A stretch of 25,276 nucleotides of DNA, from positions 1 to 25,276 of the forward strand of contig JADFYX010000006.1 in NCBI GenBank assembly GCA_015232795.1. Direction: 5' to 3'. Shown one piece after another: positions 14,240 to 22,731 of the stretch. Position 1 is the stretch's first letter. The number at the start of each line of letters is the position of its first letter. The translations under genes and the position numbers were made by a program. A model generated the notes under the pieces. The model worked only from the letters and a program-made list of their open reading frames with translations. It ran no database searches and was not told where the DNA came from. The stretch is from Magnetococcales bacterium. GTDB taxonomy: Bacteria; Pseudomonadota; Magnetococcia; Magnetococcales; JADFYX01.

Positions 14240-15295
14240 TCAGTGCGGTTTTACAGTAGTTGAGATAACAATGTTTTTTTCTAAATATGCAGCCAACGCT
14301 TTGGTGTAACGGTTCTGGTTTTTTTTGGTCAGGTGGCTTTCGTCTATAGTTGCCATTGGCTTGCTCGCATCTGGGTGGTAATAAAAAGCTTGCCCCCCCA
14401 ATAATTTTGCTACCTGATTGGGTCTCTCTGAGCAACTGCCAGGAAAAGGCACCTGTAGGCTGATTATCTTTATTGTGGGATTTAACTTTAACAACCGCTT
14501 GCGAAACTGGAGGATATTTTGTATCTGGGTTTCACCTAGAGGTTCACATTTAGATTTAGGCTTAAATTCAATATTTTTTAGATTTGTGTGAAAACTCTCG
14601 GTAAACTGCCAACTTCCGGTAACTTTAGAGCGGGACATCCAGTATTTAGGAATCATCTTTTTATTTGCTGGCATAAAGCGATTTATTTCATGTAAGGCAG
14701 CAACAAACAGCGTTAACCACAAAGATTGGCGGTTGTACCAACTATCATCTTCTTCTATTACTTTTTCGGCACGCTCTGTAAGATATGGATTAAAATAACC
14801 GGGATTGGCGTTAATTACGATTATCTCCGGTTGCAAATTAAATTTTTCTATTAGCTGCATGGCAAATTCACTCTTTTCACCATGACCGAAGGCAAGCATA
14901 TGAAAAGGGATGCCCATGGCATCAAGGTGGGGTTTAAGCAGGGTATCGTTGATGCCAAACTGTATTCGACTGTTACCAATAAACAGCATTTTTGCTCCCT
15001 TTAGATTAGGCAGCATCTCAGGGAGGCCAAGAAAATAATAACTGTGGTCTAAATGTCCCGTACGAGAGGTATATGCTGGAAGCAAATCAGCATTTTCCAC
15101 CTCTGCCCTAAACTCTTTGTATACCGCCTCTGAGACAAACTCGAAGTTCCCTTTATGCCTGGGATAGCCATGAAAAATAAAATTCATCAATCCAGCAAAT
15201 AGAGTTACAAAAAGCAGCAACCACAGATGCAGCCGTTGCTGATAGGGAGTTATACCCAAAAAAATATTATTAAAACTGGAAGTAGATGAACGCAT
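14240..15295 (-). CDS. SGNH-like membrane-anchored partner of the MBOAT acetyltransferase
   Basis: About 351 residues. One N-terminal membrane anchor (LHLWLLLFVTLFAGLMNFIF) precedes an extracytoplasmic domain. MLFIGNSRIQFG supplies the block I serine (about Ser109), and DESHLTKKNQNRY near the end gives the block V Asp318 and His321. This resembles the AlgJ/AlgX or DltD type of SGNH proteins that receive acetyl groups from an MBOAT partner and esterify an exported polysaccharide. The acceptor sugar is unknown. An earlier TTG (15310) would overlap the MBOAT gene by 41 bases. The ATG at 15295, with a 26-base overlap, is preferred, although neither has a strong ribosome-binding site. The overlap implies co-translation. 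Confidence 0.8.
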   Translation of the reverse strand: MRSSTSSFNNIFLGITPYQQRLHLWLLLFVTLFAGLMNFIFHGYPRHKGNFEFVSEAVYKEFRAEVENADLLPAYTSRTGHLDHSYYFLGLPEMLPNLKGAKMLFIGNSRIQFGINDTLLKPHLDAMGIPFHMLAFGHGEKSEFAMQLIEKFNLQPEIIVINANPGYFNPYLTERAEKVIEEDDSWYNRQSLWLTLFVAALHEINRFMPANKKMIPKYWMSRSKVTGSWQFTESFHTNLKNIEFKPKSKCEPLGETQIQNILQFRKRLLKLNPTIKIISLQVPFPGSCSERPNQVAKLLGGQAFYYHPDASKPMATIDESHLTKKNQNRYTKALAAYLEKNIVISTTVKPH

Positions 15296-16775
15296 TATAA
15301 TCACTAGCAAAATAGACGCTAACTACGGTCAATAATAAAAAATAGGCTGTAAACATAGCTGGTTGCCGAAGATAGGTAAACGGTAGGGCAACTTCCTGAG
15401 ACATTGATTGTGGCTTACCATATTCGGTATAGCTAAAAATCTCCTGGGTGTTAGGAGTTAGCCAAACAAAAGCCACAAGTAAGGAGCAAAAAAGCCAATA
15501 ACCCCAACCAAAGGAGATACCGCCACCAACAACACCCTGATTAATGCCGAACATACTGGAGATTAGATTCATAGCCCCCGGCAGGGTCTCAGCCCTAAAA
15601 AAGCCCCAAGCAATAACTACTGCTAAAAATGTGAGAGTTCTACTCACCAAGGTAGAACGTAACAGGCTGCCAAGGGCAGTAGTAATAGTTGAGTTTTGCG
15701 GTAGTAGCTTTTCCCAATGATGATTTATTAACAGATAGAGACCATGCAGACCTCCCCAGATGATAAAATTCCAACCTGCACCGTGCCACAATCCACCTAT
15801 AAGCATGGTAAGCATCAAATTTATGCTAGTGCGAGTTGCCCCTTTGCGGTTGCCCCCAAGGGGAATATAGAGGTAATCCCGAAGAAAGCGAGACAAGGTA
15901 ATGTGCCAACGCTTCCAAAAATCTGTTATACTTGTGGCCTTATAGGGGGAGTTAAAGTTAATTGGCAGGCGTATTCCCAACATAAGGCCGAGACCAATTG
16001 CCATATCTGAGTAGCCGGAAAAGTCAAAATATATCTCAAATGTAAAAGCCAACAACCCACCCCAAGCATCGATAGAGTGCATTGCCTTTAAAGATTCAGC
16101 AAATCTAAACGCCTCATTGGAATACATTCCCACTTGTGCTGCTAAAACCGTCTTTTTAAACAGGCCGATGATAAATATATTGCTGCCTAAAAACAGATTG
16201 TTAAGGAGTTGTCCTCTGTTTTGTTGCATAAAAAATCGGGAAAACTGCGGTATAATCTCTTTATGATGAACAATGGGGCCAGCGATTAGTTGGGGAAAGA
16301 AAGTTACAAACAGAGTATAGGAGACAATATCAGGCATTTTCTCTTTGCCTTTTGCGAAATCCACCAAAAAGGCAATCTGCTGAAATGTAAAAAATGAGAT
16401 ACCAATGGGCAGAACAATATCCGGTATCTGAAGGTTGGCCCCAAACAGCATGTTGATATTTTCAAAAGCAAAAATAGTATATTTAAACACCCCTAGCAGA
16501 ATTAAATTAAAGCTTATACCCAGCCATAACATACCTGACACAGGTTTGTTATGGGTAATTTTTGCATGCATCAACTGGACAACTATCAGGTTAAAGGCAA
16601 TTGAACCAATGAGAAGTGATAAGAGCTTTTCGTTCCATGCTCCATAAAAATAAAGGGAGGCTGCCACAAGAAAAAACATGGAAGCTCGCAGCCCTACCCA
16701 TTTCTGTATGACATAACAAGCGATTAGTACAATTGGAAGAAACTGGAACAGGAATATATTTGAGCTATAGTACAT
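15270..16775 (-). CDS. MBOAT (AlgI-like) polysaccharide O-acetyltransferase
   Basis: About 501 residues with around ten membrane helices. It begins MYYSSNIFLFQFLPIVLIA, like the family start (LFxSxxFLFxFLPIVL). Diagnostic AlgI motifs are SYTLFVTFFPQLIAGPIVHH, YFDFSGYSDMAIGLGLMLGI, FWKRWHITLSRFLRDYLYIP, and GLWHGAGWNFIIWGGLHG with the likely catalytic His331 and a second His344. It should move acetyl groups across the inner membrane to the SGNH partner encoded just downstream. The ATG at 16775 is preferred on family alignment. A TTG at 16784 lies closer to an AGGA and cannot be excluded. Nearby TPR-glycosyltransferases may belong to the same surface-glycan programme, but that is inference. Confidence 0.9.
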   Translation of the reverse strand: MYYSSNIFLFQFLPIVLIACYVIQKWVGLRASMFFLVAASLYFYGAWNEKLLSLLIGSIAFNLIVVQLMHAKITHNKPVSGMLWLGISFNLILLGVFKYTIFAFENINMLFGANLQIPDIVLPIGISFFTFQQIAFLVDFAKGKEKMPDIVSYTLFVTFFPQLIAGPIVHHKEIIPQFSRFFMQQNRGQLLNNLFLGSNIFIIGLFKKTVLAAQVGMYSNEAFRFAESLKAMHSIDAWGGLLAFTFEIYFDFSGYSDMAIGLGLMLGIRLPINFNSPYKATSITDFWKRWHITLSRFLRDYLYIPLGGNRKGATRTSINLMLTMLIGGLWHGAGWNFIIWGGLHGLYLLINHHWEKLLPQNSTITTALGSLLRSTLVSRTLTFLAVVIAWGFFRAETLPGAMNLISSMFGINQGVVGGGISFGWGYWLFCSLLVAFVWLTPNTQEIFSYTEYGKPQSMSQEVALPFTYLRQPAMFTAYFLLLTVVSVYFASDYNAFIYFQF

Positions 16776-16810
16776 AAATGGCAATAATTCCTGTTTTTAA
16801 AATAAACTTA

Positions 16811-16894
16811 AAAAGAGAGTTTAAAATAGCACTTAGTTGACCAAAACAAGCAAGACCACTAAACAACAACGGCCTTTTTTCCCCACTCTCTTTT
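16811..16894. repeat. Widely spaced 10-bp inverted repeat upstream of the MBOAT gene
   Basis: AAAAGAGAGT (16811-16820) and ACTCTCTTTT (16885-16894) are perfect complements, 64 bases apart. They could bound a small element or an extended RNA stem, or be chance in AT-rich DNA. No coding sequence lies between them. Confidence 0.35.
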
Positions 16895-16940
16895 GTAACT
16901 CAAATTCTAGTTTATCTGCAATGTTTTAAAACCCTTAACC

Positions 16941-16994
16941 CAAATTCGGCAGTTGGCCATGCGTGGGTGGCAACAATTGCCGAATCCAGATTTA
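16941..16994. repeat. Palindromic relative of the dispersed repeat (copy C)
   Basis: ATTCGGCAGTTG (16944-16955) and CAATTGCCGAAT (16974-16985) pair over 12 bp with one mismatch around an 18-base loop. GCGTGGGTGGCAAC and the trailing CCAGATTTA align with GCGTGGCGACAAC and CTAGGTTTA in copy A. It sits between the small membrane protein gene and the MBOAT gene. Having the same end sequence in both orientations is what a miniature inverted-repeat element would show. Confidence 0.65.
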
Positions 16995-17018
16995 ATTACC
17001 ATTAATTATCTGATGCTA

Positions 17019-17225
17019 TTAACCAATTAACAGGGTCAGAAAATATCCGAACACTACTGGCACTACAGTCATAAACAGTATCGCCAACAACAAAACAGTA
17101 ACTACCAACTCCATGGTAATTTCAACATCATGCTCAACTATTTTTAGCACGTTAAAACTTTGCTTCCATGTTGGAAAATGAAAACCAGAAAAGAAACTTC
17201 CAGGTTGGGGATGATTAACGTTCAT
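17019..17225 (-). CDS. Small single-helix membrane protein of unknown function
   Basis: A 68-residue protein. A soluble N-terminal half (MNVNHPQPGSFFSGFHFPTW and on) precedes one long hydrophobic helix, about residues 39-67 (ELVVTVLLLAILFMTVVPVV), ending FGYFLTLLIG. AGGAGGG lies five bases upstream of the ATG, one of the best ribosome-binding sites in the window, which argues for a real gene. It lies 80 bases downstream of the gluconokinase gene on the same strand and may be its last operon member. I do not recognise a family. Confidence 0.65.
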   Translation of the reverse strand: MNVNHPQPGSFFSGFHFPTWKQSFNVLKIVEHDVEITMELVVTVLLLAILFMTVVPVVFGYFLTLLIG

Positions 17226-17305
17226 AATACCCTCCTAATATAAAAATATTTCTCCTCCTCTACAATATAAGACTCTGTTTATTTAATATTGTTCCTGAAG
17301 TTAAT

Positions 17306-17821
17306 TTAAACGGAACTATCTGGAGGGGAGTCACATTTTTTTAAGAACAGTAGCAACTTACGTAACTGCTCTTTTTGTGGCAGCAAGGCGGAAATATATA
17401 ACGCGTCTGCTGGTTCTTCCAGTGTTGAAAATTGGCTATCCAGAAGTGATGCTGGCATAAAGTGGGATTTGCGTTTAGCCAACCTTTGCTGAATTAGCTC
17501 CCGCTCACCATGAAGATAGATAAAACAGACTTGAGCACCATTTTTACCCCTAAGTCGCACCCTATAAGCACGCTTTAATGCGGAACATGCCAGAATAACC
17601 ACCCCCTCTTGTCTGCTCCATTTTGTAATATTATCTGCCAATTTTTTTAACCAGGGAGCACGATCTTCATCTTCTAGCGGCACACCAGCCATCATCTTAT
17701 TGATATTGTCGGCTGGGTGATAGTTGTCTGCCTCAAAAAATCTACCTCCCAATTCATGGGCCAACAACTCTCCTAAAGTAGATTTACCAGAACCACTTAC
17801 CCCCATAATCACAACTACCAT
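17306..17821 (-). CDS. gntK: Gluconokinase
   Basis: About 171 residues, the normal length for GntK. It phosphorylates gluconate to 6-phosphogluconate with ATP. MVVVIMGVSGSGKST carries Walker A at residues 7-15. FFEADNYHPADNINKMMAG and PLEDEDRAPWL are the family's substrate-binding signatures, followed by ACSALKRAYRVRLRG and the RKSHFMPASLLDSQFSTLE region. An in-frame upstream extension of 44 codons overlaps the dehydrogenase gene and is not family-like, so the start at 17821 is chosen. AGGAG lies about ten bases before it, and it starts four bases after the 6-phosphogluconate dehydrogenase stop. It makes the substrate of that enzyme. Confidence 0.93.
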   Translation of the reverse strand: MVVVIMGVSGSGKSTLGELLAHELGGRFFEADNYHPADNINKMMAGVPLEDEDRAPWLKKLADNITKWSRQEGVVILACSALKRAYRVRLRGKNGAQVCFIYLHGERELIQQRLAKRKSHFMPASLLDSQFSTLEEPADALYISALLPQKEQLRKLLLFLKKCDSPPDSSV

Positions 17822-17825
17822 AAAT

Positions 17826-19235
17826 TTATGACTCCTGCCATTGGCTATGGAACTGCCCTTCTCTATCCGTACGTTGGTAAGTGTGCGCACCAAAACAGTC
17901 TCTCTGGGCTTGGATAAGGTTTGCCCCTGAGTTTGCCTTACGTATACCATCAAAATAGGCTAGTGAGGCACTCAAAGCCGGTATGGGTATACCTGCTGAT
18001 ATGGCCGCAGTTACAGTTTTTCGTGCATGTGGTAGGGTTTTCATAGTGGTTACAGCTAATTGGTCATCTTCTAAAAGAGATGCTCCTTTTTTAACTCGTC
18101 CCCAAACTGGGCCTATGATATTCATGATATCAGCCTCCAAAATACTGCCACTGTTCCAGACATCACATATAGCTGAAAAAGAGAAGTGTGATGTCCAGTC
18201 ATAGCGTTGACTACCAGCTTCAAGCAGTGAAAAACCTTCAGCAAAAGCACAAATTATCCCGGCAAAAAGCGTAGCTTCAAAATCACTGATATCAAGGTTG
18301 GGTTTTGCAATTTTGGGGTTACTGATATTTGAGTATTGTAAATGGAGGCTTTTTCGCAATTCACCTTGCATTGAAAGTGATCTGGCATCCACTGCTGCAA
18401 GAAGGGTTGGTGCTGGCACACCAAGCTCAAGAGCACTATTTGCTGCCCAACGCCCGGTTCCGCTCTGTTTTGCTCTATCCAAGACAACATCCAATAGCAG
18501 ACCTTCTTGTCGATCATCTTGATATTTTAATATCGCAACATTCATGCTCATAAGGCTAGAGCGCAACCGACCACTGTTGAGAGTCGCAAAGCTGGCAGCT
18601 ATCTCTTCTGCCTTCATAAGTTCAAGATCCCGCATAATAAGATATATCTCGGCCTGCAATTGCATTATGGCATATTCAACTGCATTGTGGACCATCTTTA
18701 CAAAGTGACCTACACCGTCATTGCCACAATAGAGAAACCCTAAGCGTTTCTCTCTTACTGCTGCCAAACCAGACAAGATAGGCATAACCAATGGCAGCCC
18801 CTCTTCTGGCCCTCCAAGCATCACTGCTGGCCCTGTTCGTGCCCCCTCTTTTCCTCCAGATATCCCTGCTCCATAATAGTATATCGACAGATCATGAGCT
18901 TTGGCAGCACGTCTTTGGGTATCTTTAAAGTATGAATTACCCCCATCCACTACAGCATCCCCATCCTGCAAAAGAGTGAACAGCTCTTCCACCACACTAT
19001 CTACTGCACTACCTGCTGGAACCATGATTAAAACCACACGGGGTCTGGGGAGTGCTGCAACCAAATTTGCTAAAGAAGAGACGCTATTTAAACCTAAATC
19101 TTTGAGATTTTGCCTCTGCTTTTGGTTTTGATCAAAAACAATAACCTTGCATCCCCGCCCAGATACATTCAAAGCTAGCTCCTGCCCCATGGTGCCGGTG
19201 CCGACAATACCTAAGAATCCACATAAATTATCCAC
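17826..19235 (-). CDS. gnd: 6-phosphogluconate dehydrogenase, decarboxylating
   Basis: About 469 residues, the long (E. coli Gnd-like) form, converting 6-phosphogluconate to ribulose 5-phosphate with CO2 release and NAD(P)H formation. Seen: the N-terminal nucleotide-binding GIVGTGTMGQELALN, GISGGKEGARTGPAVMLGG, VKMVHNAVEYAIMQ with the catalytic Lys/His-Asn region, the SGTGRWAANSALELGVP signature, and the C-terminal QAQRDCFGAHTYQR plus EGQFHSQW. In the HNGIEYGDMQ motif two residues differ (HNAVEYAIMQ), a mild departure near the substrate site. The GTG at 19235 is preferred, with GGAGG about 12 bases upstream; an in-frame TTG at 19259 would read further into the lactonase gene. It overlaps that gene by eight bases. 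Confidence 0.93.
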   Translation of the reverse strand: MDNLCGFLGIVGTGTMGQELALNVSGRGCKVIVFDQNQKQRQNLKDLGLNSVSSLANLVAALPRPRVVLIMVPAGSAVDSVVEELFTLLQDGDAVVDGGNSYFKDTQRRAAKAHDLSIYYYGAGISGGKEGARTGPAVMLGGPEEGLPLVMPILSGLAAVREKRLGFLYCGNDGVGHFVKMVHNAVEYAIMQLQAEIYLIMRDLELMKAEEIAASFATLNSGRLRSSLMSMNVAILKYQDDRQEGLLLDVVLDRAKQSGTGRWAANSALELGVPAPTLLAAVDARSLSMQGELRKSLHLQYSNISNPKIAKPNLDISDFEATLFAGIICAFAEGFSLLEAGSQRYDWTSHFSFSAICDVWNSGSILEADIMNIIGPVWGRVKKGASLLEDDQLAVTTMKTLPHARKTVTAAISAGIPIPALSASLAYFDGIRKANSGANLIQAQRDCFGAHTYQRTDREGQFHSQWQES

Positions 19236-20127
19236 TATATTCACCAACCTCCAGACCAACTATGCCGGGTCTATGGCGAAACAGAGAACCAGATAGAGGG
19301 GCTTGGGCCAACTGCTGTTTATTTAAACCTATGCTAGCAGATGTAATATACAGATCCAGCAAATCACTGCCCCCAAAAGCACAGCTTGTAGGTCTGGGAA
19401 CGGGCATCTCAATGATACGGTCAACAGCACCATCAGGTGTATAACGTGTAACACGCCAGCCATCCCAATGGGCACTCCAGACCCCGCCTTCAATATCCAC
19501 TGCAAGACCATCAGGATAGCCATGCTCTTTTTTAATCTGCGCAAAAACCCTACGGTTTTGTAAAAAACCGCTTTCTGGCTCATGGTCAAATGCCATTATT
19601 TTACGATTGACAGAGTCAGTAAAATAAAAAGTCAGATTATCGGGGCTCCAACCAATCCCGTTACAGATTACAACACCATCCAAAACCGCAACAACCCTGC
19701 CATCTCCAAAGATGCGATATAATTTGCCAGTTGCTTTACTTTCATCATTGTCCATACTACCAATCCAAAAACGCCCCATAGAGTCGCATTTACCGTCATT
19801 GGGACGATTTCCTGCCGGCTCTTCAGAATATTTACTTTTAATGGTAACCGTACCTTTAGACCAATTTAAAACCCCGACACCTTGGGGAGTAGCTGCAATC
19901 AGCCCCCCAGTTCGGCGCAGAGCAAGGCAACTAATTAACGACTCCACATTCTGGCAATTTTGTTTACCTGTATCAACATGGAAGCGAAAAACCTGTTTGC
20001 TTTTGATATCAAGCCAAAAAAGCAGCCTTTGCTTATGGGACCAAACCGGCCCCTCCCCCAGTTGTGCCGAAGATTTCCAAACACACTCAACCTGCAAAGG
20101 GTATCGTTTTTTATTACGCTCTATCAT
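19228..20127 (-). CDS. SMP-30/gluconolactonase family protein
   Basis: About 299 residues forming a predicted six-bladed propeller that hydrolyses sugar lactones, most plausibly gluconolactone to gluconate given the neighbours. Metal-site motifs are present: LGEGPVW (Glu), GNRPNDGKCDSMGRFWIGSM (Asn/Asp), CNGIGWSPDN (Asn) and YPDGLAVDIEGGVW (Asp). The C-terminal RPTSCAFGGSDLLDLYITSA is typical. It has no signal peptide, so it acts in the cytoplasm. ATG at 20127 is preferred over GTG at 20130 because GAGG lies four bases before the ATG. It is the first gene of the cassette, and its ribosome-binding site directly abuts the end of repeat copy B. Confidence 0.9.
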   Translation of the reverse strand: MIERNKKRYPLQVECVWKSSAQLGEGPVWSHKQRLLFWLDIKSKQVFRFHVDTGKQNCQNVESLISCLALRRTGGLIAATPQGVGVLNWSKGTVTIKSKYSEEPAGNRPNDGKCDSMGRFWIGSMDNDESKATGKLYRIFGDGRVVAVLDGVVICNGIGWSPDNLTFYFTDSVNRKIMAFDHEPESGFLQNRRVFAQIKKEHGYPDGLAVDIEGGVWSAHWDGWRVTRYTPDGAVDRIIEMPVPRPTSCAFGGSDLLDLYITSASIGLNKQQLAQAPLSGSLFRHRPGIVGLEVGEYSG

Positions 20128-20138
20128 CACACCTCATA

Positions 20139-20225
20139 TAAACCTAGATTCGGAAGCTGTAGCCTCGCACCTGACGCAAGCTATTGATTCACCTAGCATA
20201 TCAGGGGAAAGTCTTATCATCAACA
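20139..20225 (-). repeat. Dispersed 87-bp repeat, copy B, in the leader of the gluconate cassette
   Basis: The minus strand matches bases 1-87 at about 80 of 87 positions with no gaps. In the direction of the lactonase gene, TTGATG (20218-20223) and TATGCT (20195-20200) are 17 bp apart, a promoter-like pair also kept in copy A. The copy ends just before the lactonase ribosome-binding site GAGG. Both 87-bp copies point at the operon they precede. Confidence 0.8.
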
Positions 20226-20376
20226 AGGTTAGCAATAAGTATTTTGATTAATTATTGCATGGTAGGCTATCTTGAAATTATGCTTGCAAAGCAGATAAAA
20301 TGCTTTACAAGGTGAAACAATTTTGCCCAGAATAGTGTTTTAATAAAGTTGTTGTGAATAAGAAGCATGAGGAAAA

Positions 20377-22695
20377 TTGGATATTTCTGCTGAAAAAAAC
20401 TCACTGGACCCCGCCCAAGATATTTTTCAACAGGGGGTTGCATTGCATAAGGCTGGTCACTTGGATGGTGCCATTGCAAAGTATAAGAAGTGTATTGCAA
20501 TCCAACCCAAAAACATAACTTTCATTTTTCACCTGGGGCTGGCTTTACACTATCAAAACAAGTTTGACGATGCTATTAGCAGTTACCAAAAAATAATTGA
20601 GATCAAAAGTGACGTTGCCGAGGTGTACAGTAGCTTGGCAACTGCTTTTAAAGATTTAGGCAGGTTTGACGAAGCTTATAGCAATTGGCACAAAGCCATT
20701 GCCGTTAATCCCACATTTGCAGCAGCTCATTTCGATATTGGAAACACCCTAAGAGAGCAAGGCAAGATTGAATTAGCAGTGGCAAGCTATCAAAAGGCCA
20801 TAGCAATTAAACCTGATTATGTAGAGGCATATTGCAACCTTGGCATTTCCCTAAAAGAGCTAAAAAGAGTTACCGAAGGGGTTGCAGTATTACAAAAAAC
20901 CGTGGCAATGAAACCCGATTTTGCCGAAGCCCACTGCAACCTAGGCTATGCATTGATAGAGCAAAACAGGCTTAATGAGGCAGTTGCCAGCTTACAAACC
21001 GCAATTGCATTAAAACCCGATTTGGCTCAGGCTTTTTTTAATCTTGGTAATGCTGCAAAAGGGCTTGGCAAAATTGATTCTGCTATTACCTACTTTAAAA
21101 AAGCAATTACCATTAATCTCAACTATTGTGAAGCGTACAATAGCTTGGGTTTAATATTTAATGATGCGGGAAATTATACAGAGGCAATTTTAAATTTTCA
21201 AAAAGCAATTGCCATTAAACCAGACTATATTTTCCCCTACTACTTTCTTGGCTTTATATTCAAGGAGCAAGGACAGATTGATGCTGCCGTTGCTACCTAT
21301 CAAAAAGCCCTAACCATTAAAGGCAATGTTGGCCTGGAGATAACATTAGCCTTGACCCAAACTCCTATTCAACCTTCTGAAAGTGCTATTTTAAATTTTC
21401 GGGAAAAATTGTTACAAGAGATAACAAGGTTAAAAAAGCAAAACAGCAACGCAAGCGACCCATATTTAACGGTAGGAACTAGCAATTTTTATACAGCTTA
21501 CCATGCACTTAATGACATAATAATACAAAAGCAACTTGCTGGTTTATACCTGCACACCTACCCCATGTTAAACTGGTCAGCAAATTTTAACCCATCCCCA
21601 CAAAAACCTCACGCAAAACTAAAAATTGGCATCCTCTCAACCCATCTTTATAACCATACTATCGGTAGCCTAAATTTAGGCATTATAGAACATCTCAATA
21701 GAGATAAGTTTGAGGTGATAATATTTCGTCCCAAAGGTAAGCATGATGATTTTTCCCAGAGAATAGATTTGGCTGCTGATAATGTAATCCATATAAATAA
21801 GGATCTTCAGGAGGCCAGAGAGATAATCGCTGCACAAAATATCGCTGTACTCTATTATCCAGATATTGGTATGTGTTCTTTCACTTACTTTATGGCTTTT
21901 TATAGGTTGGCTCCGGTACAATGCACTACGCTTGGACACCCGGTTACGACGGGTATTCCCAATATTGACTATTTTATTTCGTCACAAAGTCTAGAGCCAG
22001 CAGAGGCAAAAGAGCACTATACAGAACAGTTGTATTTAATGGAGGGGCTGCCTTGTTATTATTTAAGAGCTAAACCTCTAGCCAAAAAAGCTAGTCGTAT
22101 AGATTATGGATTGCCTTTGACTGGAAATATATATCTGTGCCCCCAATCTCTATTTAAAATCCATCCTGATTTTGATGCAACCATAATGGAGATACTACAC
22201 CTAGACCCAACTGGTTGGTTGGTGCTAATTGAGGGGGCGAATAGCAACTTAACAACATTGCTTAAAGAGCGGTGGAGTAAGCTTTCGGTAAATAACAGCG
22301 AGCAAATAATCTTTTTACCCAGAATGCACGAGGAGAAATTTACAGCTCTTTTTGGAGTAGCAGATGTTGTTCTTGATACATTCCATTTTTCAGGTGGTAA
22401 AACAACATCCGAAGCCCTGGCATTGGGTGCTCCTGTTATTACACTTCCAGGATCTTTCATGCGTGGCAGAATCACACTGGCCTGTTATAAACTTATGGGG
22501 GTTATGGATCTGGTAGCACAAACTCCAAAAGAGTATATATACTTAGCCCACCGTTTGGTTAGTGACCCATTATGGCGCAGTGAGATCGTCAACAAAATAA
22601 AAGCAAACTCCCACATCATTATGGAAAACAGAGATACGGTAAGAGAGTTTGAAAAATTTTTTGCATATGCGGTTGAGAAGAGCAGTTATAAATAA
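20377..22695 (+). CDS. TPR protein with a GT41 (O-GlcNAc transferase)-like C-terminal domain
   Basis: A 772-residue protein. About nine 34-residue TPR units cover residues 12-330 (repeating cores such as AIAIKPDYVEAYCNLG and AEAHCNLGYALIEQNRLNEA). A glycosyltransferase-like region follows (about 410-765) with KIGILSTHLYNHTIGSLN, APVQCTTLGHPVTTG and FSGGKTTSEALALGAPV, patterns of the GT41/SPINDLY type. It likely transfers a sugar to a protein or glycan in the cytoplasm; donor and target are unknown. It starts at TTG with GAGG four bases upstream; the ATG overlapping that site runs into a stop after eight codons, and the next in-frame Met is deep inside the repeats. It converges on its paralogue with 36 bases between the stops. 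Confidence 0.82.
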   Translation: MDISAEKNSLDPAQDIFQQGVALHKAGHLDGAIAKYKKCIAIQPKNITFIFHLGLALHYQNKFDDAISSYQKIIEIKSDVAEVYSSLATAFKDLGRFDEAYSNWHKAIAVNPTFAAAHFDIGNTLREQGKIELAVASYQKAIAIKPDYVEAYCNLGISLKELKRVTEGVAVLQKTVAMKPDFAEAHCNLGYALIEQNRLNEAVASLQTAIALKPDLAQAFFNLGNAAKGLGKIDSAITYFKKAITINLNYCEAYNSLGLIFNDAGNYTEAILNFQKAIAIKPDYIFPYYFLGFIFKEQGQIDAAVATYQKALTIKGNVGLEITLALTQTPIQPSESAILNFREKLLQEITRLKKQNSNASDPYLTVGTSNFYTAYHALNDIIIQKQLAGLYLHTYPMLNWSANFNPSPQKPHAKLKIGILSTHLYNHTIGSLNLGIIEHLNRDKFEVIIFRPKGKHDDFSQRIDLAADNVIHINKDLQEAREIIAAQNIAVLYYPDIGMCSFTYFMAFYRLAPVQCTTLGHPVTTGIPNIDYFISSQSLEPAEAKEHYTEQLYLMEGLPCYYLRAKPLAKKASRIDYGLPLTGNIYLCPQSLFKIHPDFDATIMEILHLDPTGWLVLIEGANSNLTTLLKERWSKLSVNNSEQIIFLPRMHEEKFTALFGVADVVLDTFHFSGGKTTSEALALGAPVITLPGSFMRGRITLACYKLMGVMDLVAQTPKEYIYLAHRLVSDPLWRSEIVNKIKANSHIIMENRDTVREFEKFFAYAVEKSSYK

Positions 22696-22731
22696 CTTGT
22701 GGAGCATTGTTAGGTTTGGATTGCCGTTATC

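Noticed and set aside
17822..17953. Upstream extension of gluconokinase
   Set aside because: The extra 44 codons lie over the dehydrogenase gene and do not resemble the GntK N-terminus, whereas MVVVIMGVSGSGKST does.
20401..21330. Tandem DNA repeat array or CRISPR-like structure
   Set aside because: The periodic similarity has about 102-base units and encodes TPR motifs in frame; it is coding, not an array.
22696..22731. Bidirectional terminator between the convergent glycosyltransferase genes
   Set aside because: No inverted repeat is seen in the 36-base gap; the T-run at about 22739-22746 has no stem before it.
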